Source: Limiplasma sp045540635 (lineage in GTDB: Bacteria; Bacillota; Clostridia; Christensenellales; Aristaeellaceae). From it: DNA of 20,205 nt. The position numbers and the translations under genes are program-made. The DNA lies in contig JAZQHO010000131.1 of NCBI GenBank assembly GCA_045540635.1, positions 1 to 20,205 on the forward strand, in the 5' to 3' direction. Within the stretch, counting starts at the first letter, position 1, and every line of letters begins with the position of its first letter. Under the pieces are notes generated by a model, which was not told where the DNA came from, searched no databases, and was given only the letters and a program-made list of their open reading frames with translations. Shown in pieces: positions 14,521 to 20,205 of the stretch.

Positions 14521-14949
14521 ATGCTGGGATTTTTGTTCGCAGTCATTGCCGGGGCAGCCATGAGCGTGCAGGGTGTAATGAATACCCGTTTGCAGGAGCA
14601 TGTGGGGCTGTGGGAGGCTAACGCCTACACGCAGGGTACGGCGCTGCTCCTTTCGCTGCTGGTGCTGTGGTTTTTCGGCAAGGGCGATCTGTCAAAACTG
14701 GGCAGCGTGCCCAAGGGGTATTTGCTCAGTGGGGCACTGGGGCTGCTGATCACCGTTACGGTAATGCTCTCCATCAAGGGGCTCAGCCCTACGGTGGCAG
14801 TCTCAGCCATCCTAATCGCTCAGCTGCTGGTAGCGGCGATGATCGATGGTTTCGGTTGGATGGGGCAGCAAAAAATCAGCATGAACGCAAAGCAGTTCGT
14901 TGGCCTTGCGCTCATGCTGGGCGGTGTGGTGGTCTTTAAGTGGCAGTAG
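14521..14949 (+). CDS. YdcZ/DUF606-family membrane transporter (DMT superfamily)
   Basis: 142 residues from ATG 14521 with GGGAGG 10 bases upstream; a longer open frame reaches back into the preceding gene without support. Five hydrophobic segments (about 1-20, 38-56, 68-84, 90-110, 122-140) and the N-terminal AGAAMSVQGVMNTRLQEH match the YdcZ/DUF606 branch of the drug/metabolite transporter superfamily. These half-size proteins probably work as dimers; the substrate is unknown. It probably shares the transcript of the alarmone synthetase gene, with translation possibly limited by the hairpin over its ribosome site. Stop codon TAG, 6 bases from the convergent stop of the next gene. Confidence 0.85.
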   Translation: MLGFLFAVIAGAAMSVQGVMNTRLQEHVGLWEANAYTQGTALLLSLLVLWFFGKGDLSKLGSVPKGYLLSGALGLLITVTVMLSIKGLSPTVAVSAILIAQLLVAAMIDGFGWMGQQKISMNAKQFVGLALMLGGVVVFKWQ

Positions 14950-14955
14950 GGGGGC

Positions 14956-15465
14956 TCACTCGGCGCTCTCGTAGCCGAGCAAACCGTTGGTGGTGGCGGT
15001 AAGCTGTGCGATGGCTTCCGTCAGGGCATTGAGCGGGTCGTTTACCTTCTGGCCGCTGGCCAGCTTTGCATCATAGGTATCCAGTATGGCATACAGGTTG
15101 TCGAAAACAGACTGGGCATACAGCCTGCCAACCTCGCCGTACATGCTCACGTTCAGGTCGTTGATCAGCTCCATGCCGTGCACGTACTGCCGTATTCTTG
15201 CAAGCTCTATGGTGGTGCTGCTTGCGCCCAGACGGCTGAGCCGGTTGGTGGCTGCGGTGGCCAGCTGCAGTTCGCTGCGCAGCTTGGCGTTGCGCTGGCT
15301 GGCAAAGTTGTTCTGGTCTACGCCGCCAATGCCCGTAAAGCGGAAAAGCAGCAGCGCAGCCAGCAGCACGCCCACAACGATCAGGATCGGTATCCATGGG
15401 CTGCTGGAACGGGTGTTTTTGAAATGATATCCCTGCATATTTCGGCTTCTGCGGTGATGGATCAT
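14956..15465 (-). CDS. Single-pass membrane protein of unknown function
   Basis: 169 residues. A basic N-terminus (MIHHRRSRNMQGYHFKNTR) is followed by one hydrophobic helix (about 24-42). The rest, about 125 residues, is mostly helical with heptad-like leucines (LRSELQLATAATNRLSRLG; LINDLNVSMYGEVGRLYAQS) and probably lies outside the membrane as a helical bundle. No family recognised. GAGGAGG lies about 9 bases before ATG 15465 and a good promoter lies upstream. It stands alone, converging on the YdcZ-type gene with 6 bases between stops. Confidence 0.8.
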   Translation of the reverse strand: MIHHRRSRNMQGYHFKNTRSSSPWIPILIVVGVLLAALLLFRFTGIGGVDQNNFASQRNAKLRSELQLATAATNRLSRLGASSTTIELARIRQYVHGMELINDLNVSMYGEVGRLYAQSVFDNLYAILDTYDAKLASGQKVNDPLNALTEAIAQLTATTNGLLGYESAE

Positions 15466-15521
15466 GGTCGGAATGCCTCCTCACGGTTTCTGTAGAGATC
15501 GAATATAGTGAGAATAGGGTT

Positions 15522-15549
15522 ATTATACCATATCAGCATTGAAATGCAA
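15522..15549 (-). promoter_or_regulatory. Promoter of the single-pass membrane protein gene
   Basis: On the minus strand, TTGCAT (15544-15549) and a perfect TATAAT (15522-15527) are 16 bases apart. The leader to the ATG at 15465 would be about 50 bases. Confidence 0.65.
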
Positions 15550-15578
15550 ACAATGTTCCCCTTTGCCAGAAGGACAAC

Positions 15579-15617
15579 AACAAGCCCGGCAGAGCATATG
15601 GCTCCGCCGGGCTTGTT
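15579..15617 (-). terminator. Terminator of the winged-helix response regulator gene
   Basis: AACAAGCCCGGC (15579-15590) and GCCGGGCTTGTT (15606-15617) form a perfect 12-bp stem. A smaller inner stem, GAGC/GCTC, tops it with loop ATATG. On the minus strand it is followed by GTTGTCCTTC, and it lies 35 bases past the stop of the regulator. Confidence 0.8.
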
Positions 15618-15652
15618 TGATGGGCACAGATTGCGTAAATGTTACAGAAAAG

Positions 15653-16294
15653 TTATGCCAGACGGAGACGGTAGCCGCACTTGTATACAGTCTCGATGTA
15701 CTCACAACCCAGCTTCTTGCGCAGCCGCTGCACATGCACATCCACGGTGCGGGTCTCGCCAATGCTCTGGTAGCCCCATGCCTTGCGCAGTAGCTGCTCG
15801 CGGCTTACCGGGGTATCGGGTTTTTCCATCAAGGCCAGCAAAAGGGCCAGCTCCTGTGCAGTCAACTCCACACGGCGGCCACCCAGCAGGGCGACCCGTT
15901 CTTCCTCATCCACCTGCAAAGCGCTGGCAGCAGGCTGGCTCCCACACAGGGCAGCCAGCTTGGCACGCAGCGCCTTGGCCTGCAGGGGCAGGGTGGCAAC
16001 ATCGCAGTTGCCTGCGTACAGCGCCTTCAGATGATCGTGGGCGGTAATGTGCTTGTCCGCCGTTAAAAACAAGAGGGGCAGGCCGCGTTTGCGGCACTCA
16101 TCCAGCAGCGGGCGGCAGAGGCTCCAGCGCATACGGGCATCCATCACCACCAAAAGGGGCATATCATCCTCGGGTACGGCGGCAAAATCGTCCGTTTCGA
16201 TCATCGTGCAGAGTTCGTAGGCTTCCTTCTTCAGAATCTCTTGGATCTTCCGTGCAATCTGCTCGTTGGGTTCCCAAATCAGTAACCTGGTCAT
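15653..16294 (-). CDS. Orphan OmpR-type winged-helix response regulator with degenerate receiver
   Basis: 213 residues. The receiver (1-115) keeps strand 1 (RLLIWEPN), D52 in LVVMDARM and T78 in LLFLTAD. The usual acidic pair is E8-P9, however, and the conserved K-P is L102-P103 (VATLPLQ), so phospho-signalling may be weak or absent. The C-terminal winged helix (about 125-213) is intact: RVELTAQELALLLALMEKP, SREQLLRKAWGY, TVDVHVQRLRKKLG and IETVYKCGYRL. No kinase gene adjoins. The start has an extended ribosome site, AGAGGTGATCAC. Three TTCACA-like repeats spaced at 10-11 bases lie 54 bases upstream, a candidate site for this or another OmpR-family protein. It could be an atypical, phosphorylation-independent regulator. 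Confidence 0.88.
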   Translation of the reverse strand: MTRLLIWEPNEQIARKIQEILKKEAYELCTMIETDDFAAVPEDDMPLLVVMDARMRWSLCRPLLDECRKRGLPLLFLTADKHITAHDHLKALYAGNCDVATLPLQAKALRAKLAALCGSQPAASALQVDEEERVALLGGRRVELTAQELALLLALMEKPDTPVSREQLLRKAWGYQSIGETRTVDVHVQRLRKKLGCEYIETVYKCGYRLRLA

Positions 16295-16347
16295 GTGATC
16301 ACCTCTTGCCTATTCAACGAACCAACAACCGGTTTTCTTCCTTGGAT

Positions 16348-16374
16348 TGTGAACAAATTGTAACGAAATGTGAA
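16348..16374 (-). promoter_or_regulatory. Triple direct repeat resembling a Pho-type box upstream of the response regulator
   Basis: On the minus strand the order is TTCACA (16369-16374), TTACAA (16358-16363) and TTCACA (16348-16353), at 11- and 10-base periods. This is the helical-phase spacing used by tandem OmpR/PhoB/PhoP-family winged helices. I could not identify a convincing -10 downstream, so this is a candidate operator only. Confidence 0.4.
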
Positions 16375-16415
16375 GAATGGGAATGAACGCAGAAAGGCAG
16401 GCATGGCAAAGAAAA

Positions 16416-16448
16416 ACGGAGCAGCCCCTCCATTGGGTGCTGCTCCGT
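16416..16448 (-). terminator. Terminator after pyrR
   Basis: ACGGAGCAGC (16416-16425) and GCTGCTCCGT (16439-16448) form a 10-bp stem with a 13-base loop. On the minus strand it is followed directly by TTTTTCTTTG, and it begins 9 bases past the pyrR stop. Confidence 0.88.
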
Positions 16449-16456
16449 ATGCTGTT

Positions 16457-16993
16457 TTACAGGCTGTACAAGCTCACGCTGGTCTCGCCGTCGATCCCCT
16501 CCACCCGTACAAATACTTTTTCTGTTTTGGCGGTGGGAATATTCTTGCCCACAAAATCGGGGCGGATGGGCAGCTCACGGTGGCCACGGTCAATGAGCAC
16601 CGCCAGTTGGATGGCCTTGGGACGGCCCTGCCGGAAGATGGCTTCGATGGCGGCACGAACGGTGCGTCCTGTGTGCAATACGTCATCCACAAGGATCACC
16701 GTGGTTTCCTCCAACTTGCAGGGAATGCTGCAGGTGGCTGTTGCCTCTGCGGGGGCTGCGTGCTCCCGGTCATCCCGGAAGTGAGAAATATCGATGTAGC
16801 CTACAGGGATATCTGCCTGCTCAAAGCGCCGCAGGTTTTCACTGAGCATCATTGCCAGCGGTACGCCTCTGCGCTTGATGCCCAGCAGGCAAAGCCCTTC
16901 GGCTCCGTGGTTCTTTTCGATGATCTCATGGGTGAGACGGGCCATCGTGCGGTGGATCTGCGCTCCGTCCATCAACAGGGATTTGTATTCCAC
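16457..16993 (-). CDS. pyrR: PyrR: pyr operon RNA-binding attenuation regulator / uracil phosphoribosyltransferase
   Basis: 178 residues, the normal PyrR length. The PRPP-binding loop is VILVDDVLHTGRT (99-111), with the family's GIKRRGVPLA (38-47) and GYIDISHFRDD (65-75). PyrR binds pyr mRNA leaders in the presence of UMP and causes attenuation, and has weak uracil phosphoribosyltransferase activity. The start is GTG 16993 with AAAGGAA about 11 bases upstream. It follows comF by 23 bases and precedes a strong terminator, so it is the last gene of an ald-comF-pyrR unit. No pyr biosynthesis genes or PyrR-binding leader are visible nearby, so it probably acts in trans. Confidence 0.95.
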   Translation of the reverse strand: MEYKSLLMDGAQIHRTMARLTHEIIEKNHGAEGLCLLGIKRRGVPLAMMLSENLRRFEQADIPVGYIDISHFRDDREHAAPAEATATCSIPCKLEETTVILVDDVLHTGRTVRAAIEAIFRQGRPKAIQLAVLIDRGHRELPIRPDFVGKNIPTAKTEKVFVRVEGIDGETSVSLYSL

Positions 16994-17016
16994 GGCAGTG
17001 TTTTCCTTTCTGGGTC

Positions 17017-17709
17017 TTATGCCTGGCAGGCGGTCAGCAGGATCACTTCGGCTGCCCCGGCTTCCAATAGCTCCTTGCAGCAGGCGCAGGCGGTGGCGCC
17101 GGTGGTAAGCACATCATCCACCAGCAGGATGCGCAGCCCGGCAGCCTTAGGGCTTGCAACAAAGGCACCGTTCATCGCCTGGCGGCGCTGCTCGGCACTT
17201 CGCGTGGTCTGCGATTTGTCTGCCCTGATGCGGAACAGCAGATCTGTCCGTATGGGGCATTGCCAGTGGAGGGCTATTTCGTCTGCCAGCAGCTTTGCCT
17301 GATTATAGCCGCGGTCAGCCTGCTTTCTGGGGTGCATGGGCACAGGCACCACCACATCCCACGTCTGGCGCTTGAACGTATCGAGCAGCGTAGCGCACAT
17401 AAACGGCCCAAGCAGCAGCGAGATGGTGGTATCGCTTTGGTATTTCATGGTGTGGATCAGCTTTTGTGCGGGACCGATGTAGCTGAAGGTGCTTATGCAC
17501 ATTGCCAGCGGCTCGTGGACAGAGATCCGTTCTGCAGGGGTCAGAATACAGCGGCGCAGCTCCTTCTCGCAGTAGCAGCAGACAATGTGCTCCTCGCCGA
17601 CCAGACCGCGTGTGCACAGCGGGCAGGTCAGATCGTAAGGGAAGAAGATGCCATTCAACACTTCTTTCAGTTGCTGCCAAAAGAGACGGGCTTTTGCCGT
17701 CTGTTTCAT
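17017..17709 (-). CDS. comF: ComF-family phosphoribosyltransferase-like protein
   Basis: 230 residues from ATG 17709, which overlaps the last 4 bases of ald (ATGA); the frame continues upstream for 22 codons inside ald. A zinc-binding cluster is visible: C29-P-L-C32 with C44/C45 and C47 (CCYCEKEL). A PRTase-like domain follows, with VVVPVPMHPRKQADRGYNQA (family signature) and the PRPP-type loop ILLVDDVLTTGAT near residues 194-206. ComF proteins act in natural DNA uptake in Bacillus and relatives; in many Clostridia the role is not shown. There is no clear ribosome site, so translation probably depends on ribosomes ending at ald. That makes the premature TAG in ald potentially polar on this gene. 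Confidence 0.9.
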   Translation of the reverse strand: MKQTAKARLFWQQLKEVLNGIFFPYDLTCPLCTRGLVGEEHIVCCYCEKELRRCILTPAERISVHEPLAMCISTFSYIGPAQKLIHTMKYQSDTTISLLLGPFMCATLLDTFKRQTWDVVVPVPMHPRKQADRGYNQAKLLADEIALHWQCPIRTDLLFRIRADKSQTTRSAEQRRQAMNGAFVASPKAAGLRILLVDDVLTTGATACACCKELLEAGAAEVILLTACQA

Positions 17710-18821
17710 TGCATCAGTGAAGCGGCGGGAACAAACTCCAGCCCAAGGCTCTCGGCTACGTTCCGGTTGGTGCACTTATGCCCGTAGATGTTGATGCCGT
17801 TGGCAAGACCGGCATCCATGGCGGCAGCGGCTTCCAGACCGTGGTCGGCCATCAGCATGCCGTAGCGGAAGGTGCTGTTGGAGAGGGCGATGGTGGAGGT
17901 GTAGGGTACAGCACCGGGCATATTGCCGACGCAGTAGTGTACAACGCCTTCTTCGATAAAGACAGGGTTATCGTGGGTAGTGGTGTGGGAGGATTCGCAG
18001 CAGCCGCCCTGGTCGAGGGCGATATCCACGACCACGGCACCTTTCTTCATCAGCTACAGATGCTCACGACGGATCAGCTTGGGGGTGGAGCCGCCGGGGA
18101 TCAGCACGGAGCCGATGACCAGATCGGCTTCTGCAAGGCATTTGCGGATGTTGGCATCGGTGCTGTACAGGGTGGTAACGGAAGCCCCGAACACATCCTC
18201 CAGATAGCTGAGGCGGTTCAGGTTGATATCCAGCAGCGTTACCTGTGCATCCATGCCGACGGCAGCCTTGGCAGCATAGGTACCGGCAATGCCGCCGCCG
18301 ATGATGGCGATCTTGCCACGCTCCACGCCGGGCACGCCGCCCAGCAGCAGACCGCGTCCGCCAAAGCTGCGCTCCAGATACTTGGCGCCCTCCTGAATGC
18401 TCAAACGACCCGCCACCTGACTCATGGGGCGCAGGCAGGGCAGATTGCCTTCCTTATCGGTAATGGTCTCGTAGGCCACAGCTTTCACGCCGCGCTTCAT
18501 CAGCGCTTCGGCAAGGCGGGGGTTGGGAGCAAGGTGCAGATAGGTAAAGAGAATCTGGTTTTCCCGCAGCAGCTTGTATTCGCTGGGCTCGGGCTCCTTT
18601 ACCTTCACGATCATCTCGGCGGTGGCATAGACCTCGGCGGCGGTATCCACAACGATGCCGCCGGCGTTGCGGTAATCGTCATCGCTGAAGCCGCAGCCCT
18701 CGCCTGCGTGGGTCTCCACATATACGGTATGACCCTTGGCTACGTAGGCAGATACATTATCCGGGGTAAGACCGACGCGGTATTCGTGGTTTTTCAGTTC
18801 TTTGGTGGTTCCGACGATCAT
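17706..18821 (-). pseudogene. ald: Alanine dehydrogenase interrupted by one in-frame TAG
   Basis: Read through, this is 371 residues, the usual Ald length, in one frame with a single TAG at codon 256 (18054-18056). The first part (255 residues) has the substrate residues R15 (EYRVGLTP), K75 region (VKVKEPEP), H96 region (YLHLAP) and the NAD fold (IIGGGIAGTYAAKAAVGMDA). The second part, from 18050, carries DIALDQGG (the catalytic Asp region), HTTTHDNPVF, NMPGAVPYTSTIALSN and the normal C-terminus. The TAG falls where relatives have Lys (EEMIKTMKPG in Bacillus Ald aligns with EHL-stop-LMKKG), so AAG to TAG is the simplest change. Ald makes pyruvate and ammonia from L-alanine with NAD. As written the product lacks catalytic residues. 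A sequencing error or readthrough are alternatives. AAGGAG precedes the ATG. Confidence 0.85.
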
Positions 18822-18853
18822 GGGTGATCACTCCTTGATAGTATGGATGAAAA

Positions 18854-18870
18854 AGCGGCACTTTGCCGCT
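18854..18870 (-). terminator. Terminator or attenuator hairpin between ilvE and ald
   Basis: AGCGGCA (18854-18860) and TGCCGCT (18864-18870) form a 7-bp stem with a 3-base loop, followed on the minus strand by TTTTTC. It lies 10 bases past the aminotransferase stop and 32 bases before the ald ATG. It overlaps the edge of an inverted repeat CTGTAA/TTACAG (18869-18886). Confidence 0.65.
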
Positions 18871-18880
18871 GTAACCGGTT

Positions 18881-19801
18881 TTACAGTACGCAGGTGAGCC
18901 AGTGGCGGAAATCGGCTTCCTGTCCGCGGACGATGCGGTCGTACAACGATGCCAGCCGGAGGGTGGTTGGGTTTTCCACCGGGATCTGATACCCATCTAC
19001 AGCGGTAATGGGCGTGATCCCCATGGCGGAGCCGCAGAGGAAGGCCTCGTCGCAAAGATACAGCTCGGTGCGATCCACTGTGCGCTCCTGCGCGGGGATG
19101 CCCAGCTTTTCCGCCATGCGCAGCACCGTATCCCGGGTGATGCTCTCCAGCACGCTGTCGGTAAGGCGGGGGGTAATGAGCACCCCATCCCGCACAAGGA
19201 ACAGGCAGGAGCCCGGACCCTCTGCCACCTTGCCCTGCTCGTTGAGGAAGATGGTGGTATCGTATCCGTTGCGCAGTGCCTCCAGCTGTGCCATGCGGCT
19301 GTTGATGTAGTTTGCGCCGCACTTGATGCGGGGGGAGAGGCTGTTGTCGCCGATGCGCTGCCAGGAGGATACGCAGCAGCGCAAACCGGTCTTGTTGTAT
19401 TCAGCGCTGGTATGCCGCTTGGGGATGGGGGCAATGAACATGCCCACTTCCGTGCGGGTGGTCCAGGAGCCAAAGCCATCTGCAAAAAGTGTCTGACGCA
19501 CGGCGATGTCCTCTTTGTATTCGTTGGCGCGAACCACATCGGTCATCGCCTTTGCCAGCTGAGGGATGGTGTAAGGGCAGTCCAACTGCAAAAGCCGTGC
19601 GCTGCGCAAAAGCCGTCGGTAGTGTTCCTCCAGCCGGAAGGCGTAAAGCTTAGCATCGGTTTCGCTCCAATAGCAACGGATGCCCTCAAACACGTTCAGC
19701 CCGAACTGGGCGGTGGGGGAAAGTACGTTGATCTTGGCATCGTTCACGTTCAGCACCTGACCGTTCAGCCAGATGAAACGGTTGCTTACATCGGTCGCCA
19801 T
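18881..19801 (-). CDS. ilvE: Branched-chain amino acid aminotransferase (class IV)
   Basis: 306 residues from ATG 19801, chosen because AAAGGAGG lies 7 bases upstream; the open frame extends 21 codons further without support. It is a fold-type IV PLP aminotransferase: FEGIRCYW near 38-45, the PLP lysine K160 in PRIKCGANYINS, E194 in KVAEGPGSCLFLV, and ITRDTVLRMAEKLGI, then LCGSAMGITPI for the cofactor phosphate. The order and spacing match the E. coli IlvE type rather than the D-alanine aminotransferase type. It transfers amino groups between Leu/Ile/Val and 2-oxoglutarate in the cytosol. It follows the PLP-decarboxylase-like gene by 31 bases, and ald follows after a hairpin. Confidence 0.92.
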   Translation of the reverse strand: MATDVSNRFIWLNGQVLNVNDAKINVLSPTAQFGLNVFEGIRCYWSETDAKLYAFRLEEHYRRLLRSARLLQLDCPYTIPQLAKAMTDVVRANEYKEDIAVRQTLFADGFGSWTTRTEVGMFIAPIPKRHTSAEYNKTGLRCCVSSWQRIGDNSLSPRIKCGANYINSRMAQLEALRNGYDTTIFLNEQGKVAEGPGSCLFLVRDGVLITPRLTDSVLESITRDTVLRMAEKLGIPAQERTVDRTELYLCDEAFLCGSAMGITPITAVDGYQIPVENPTTLRLASLYDRIVRGQEADFRHWLTCVL

Positions 19802-19832
19802 ATCGGTTCCTCCTTTTTGTACAGGAAGGGGG

Positions 19833-20189
19833 TCAGAAGCTGTAGGTGGCAAACAGATCCTCAAAGACCTCGGGCCGCTTTACCTGACGGGTTTGGCCTC
19901 CTGCCATATCCACCACCGCGAAATTGGGCAGTATGAAGGGCGGCTTCAGTACCACGGAATAGGAGCCCACATTGCCAAAGAGCAGATAATCGCCCTTGGC
20001 CAGCGGGCCGGTGTAGCCCTTGTAGAGATAATCGGACTCGATGCAGGTAAAGCCGCCCACATCAAGATTTTCGCAGGCCACGGTCTCCTGCCCGCCGTGG
20101 AACACGGTAAGGGGCGGGTTTTTACCGTTGAGGGTGGGGTTGATGTTGTACACGCTGCCCAGCACCGTGGCAATGGCCTGACCCCGGAT
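19833..20189 (-). CDS. C-terminal part of a PLP-dependent decarboxylase (LysA/DAP-decarboxylase-like), 5' end disrupted or missing
   Basis: The 118 codons after an in-frame TAG (20190-20192) encode the C-terminal beta-barrel domain of an alanine-racemase-fold decarboxylase: RGQAIATVLGSVYNINPTLNG, then PLTVFHGG, CENLDVGGFTCIESDYLY, GPLAKGDYLLFGNVGSYSVV, and LPNFAVVD. This is like the LysA/carboxynorspermidine branch, where the Cys/Asp near the domain start and the G-x-Y motif bind substrate and cofactor; substrate not assignable. A GTG at 20165 is available but lies mid-domain and is not a credible start. The N-terminal lysine-bearing barrel is missing. The last bases of the window do not continue the reading frame, so a frameshift or an assembly-end artefact is likely. 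The stop is 31 bases before ilvE. Confidence 0.65.
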   Translation of the reverse strand: MRGQAIATVLGSVYNINPTLNGKNPPLTVFHGGQETVACENLDVGGFTCIESDYLYKGYTGPLAKGDYLLFGNVGSYSVVLKPPFILPNFAVVDMAGGQTRQVKRPEVFEDLFATYSF

Positions 20190-20205
20190 CTAAGTCGGAG
20201 GCCAA

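Noticed and set aside
18054..18056. Pyrrolysine or general TAG recoding as the explanation of the ald stop
   Set aside because: TAG ends the TlyA-type, YdcZ-type and YwaF-like genes normally, and Ald is not a known pyrrolysine protein. I kept it only as an untested alternative.
17778..19936. Plus-strand open frames of 349 and 344 codons opposite ald and ilvE
   Set aside because: Both are shadows of strongly conserved minus-strand enzymes, with no ribosome site or recognisable motif.

Overview
The window looks like a chromosomal segment (possibly a whole contig) from a GC-rich, Gram-positive, gut-type Clostridia, most likely the Oscillospiraceae/Ruminococcaceae near Faecalibacterium, Gemmiger or Subdoligranulum. 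This rests on strong AAGGAGG-type ribosome sites, a lipoprotein with an LGGC lipobox, PyrR, ComF, a small RelQ-type alarmone synthetase, a 7TM-kinase/NarL regulator cassette and the codon style. The genus is inferred. No phage, IS, integrase or CRISPR signal was seen.

Layout. (1) 1-2166, minus strand: a secreted beta-rich repeat protein (cut by the left edge) and a small lipoprotein. (2) 2403-5960, plus strand: three overlapping or abutting genes for a signalling system: a membrane protein with a kinase-like but degenerate tail, a membrane histidine kinase, and a LuxR/NarL-type response regulator. The divergent gap between (1) and (2) carries facing promoters and an inverted repeat. (3) 6151-8085: two identical tRNA-Lys(CUU) genes with matching promoters and terminators, flanking a zinc-ribbon membrane protein. 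(4) 8325-10020: HAD phosphatase, small XRE regulator with an operator-like promoter, and TspO. (5) 10132-13019: esterase overlapping a TlyA-type RNA methyltransferase, then a five-repeat SH3b secreted protein. (6) 12992-15465: YwaF-like membrane protein (minus), RelQ-type synthetase and YdcZ-type transporter (plus), and a one-helix membrane protein (minus). (7) 15653-20205, all minus: orphan winged-helix response regulator, pyrR, comF, ald interrupted by one in-frame TAG, branched-chain aminotransferase, and the C-terminal part of a PLP decarboxylase broken near the window edge.

How the genes fit together. The cassette at 2403-5960 probably senses a membrane or extracellular cue, possibly controlling the divergent surface-protein genes. 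The right end reads as an amino-acid and nucleotide metabolism block: decarboxylase, ilvE, then after a terminator-like hairpin ald-comF-pyrR, with comF starting inside the ald stop codon. The alarmone synthetase is followed by a transporter whose ribosome site lies in a hairpin. No gene-free stretch exceeds about 300 bases except where tRNAs lie. The 244 bases at 7714-7957 and the 148 bases at 9384-9531 hold no gene I can support.
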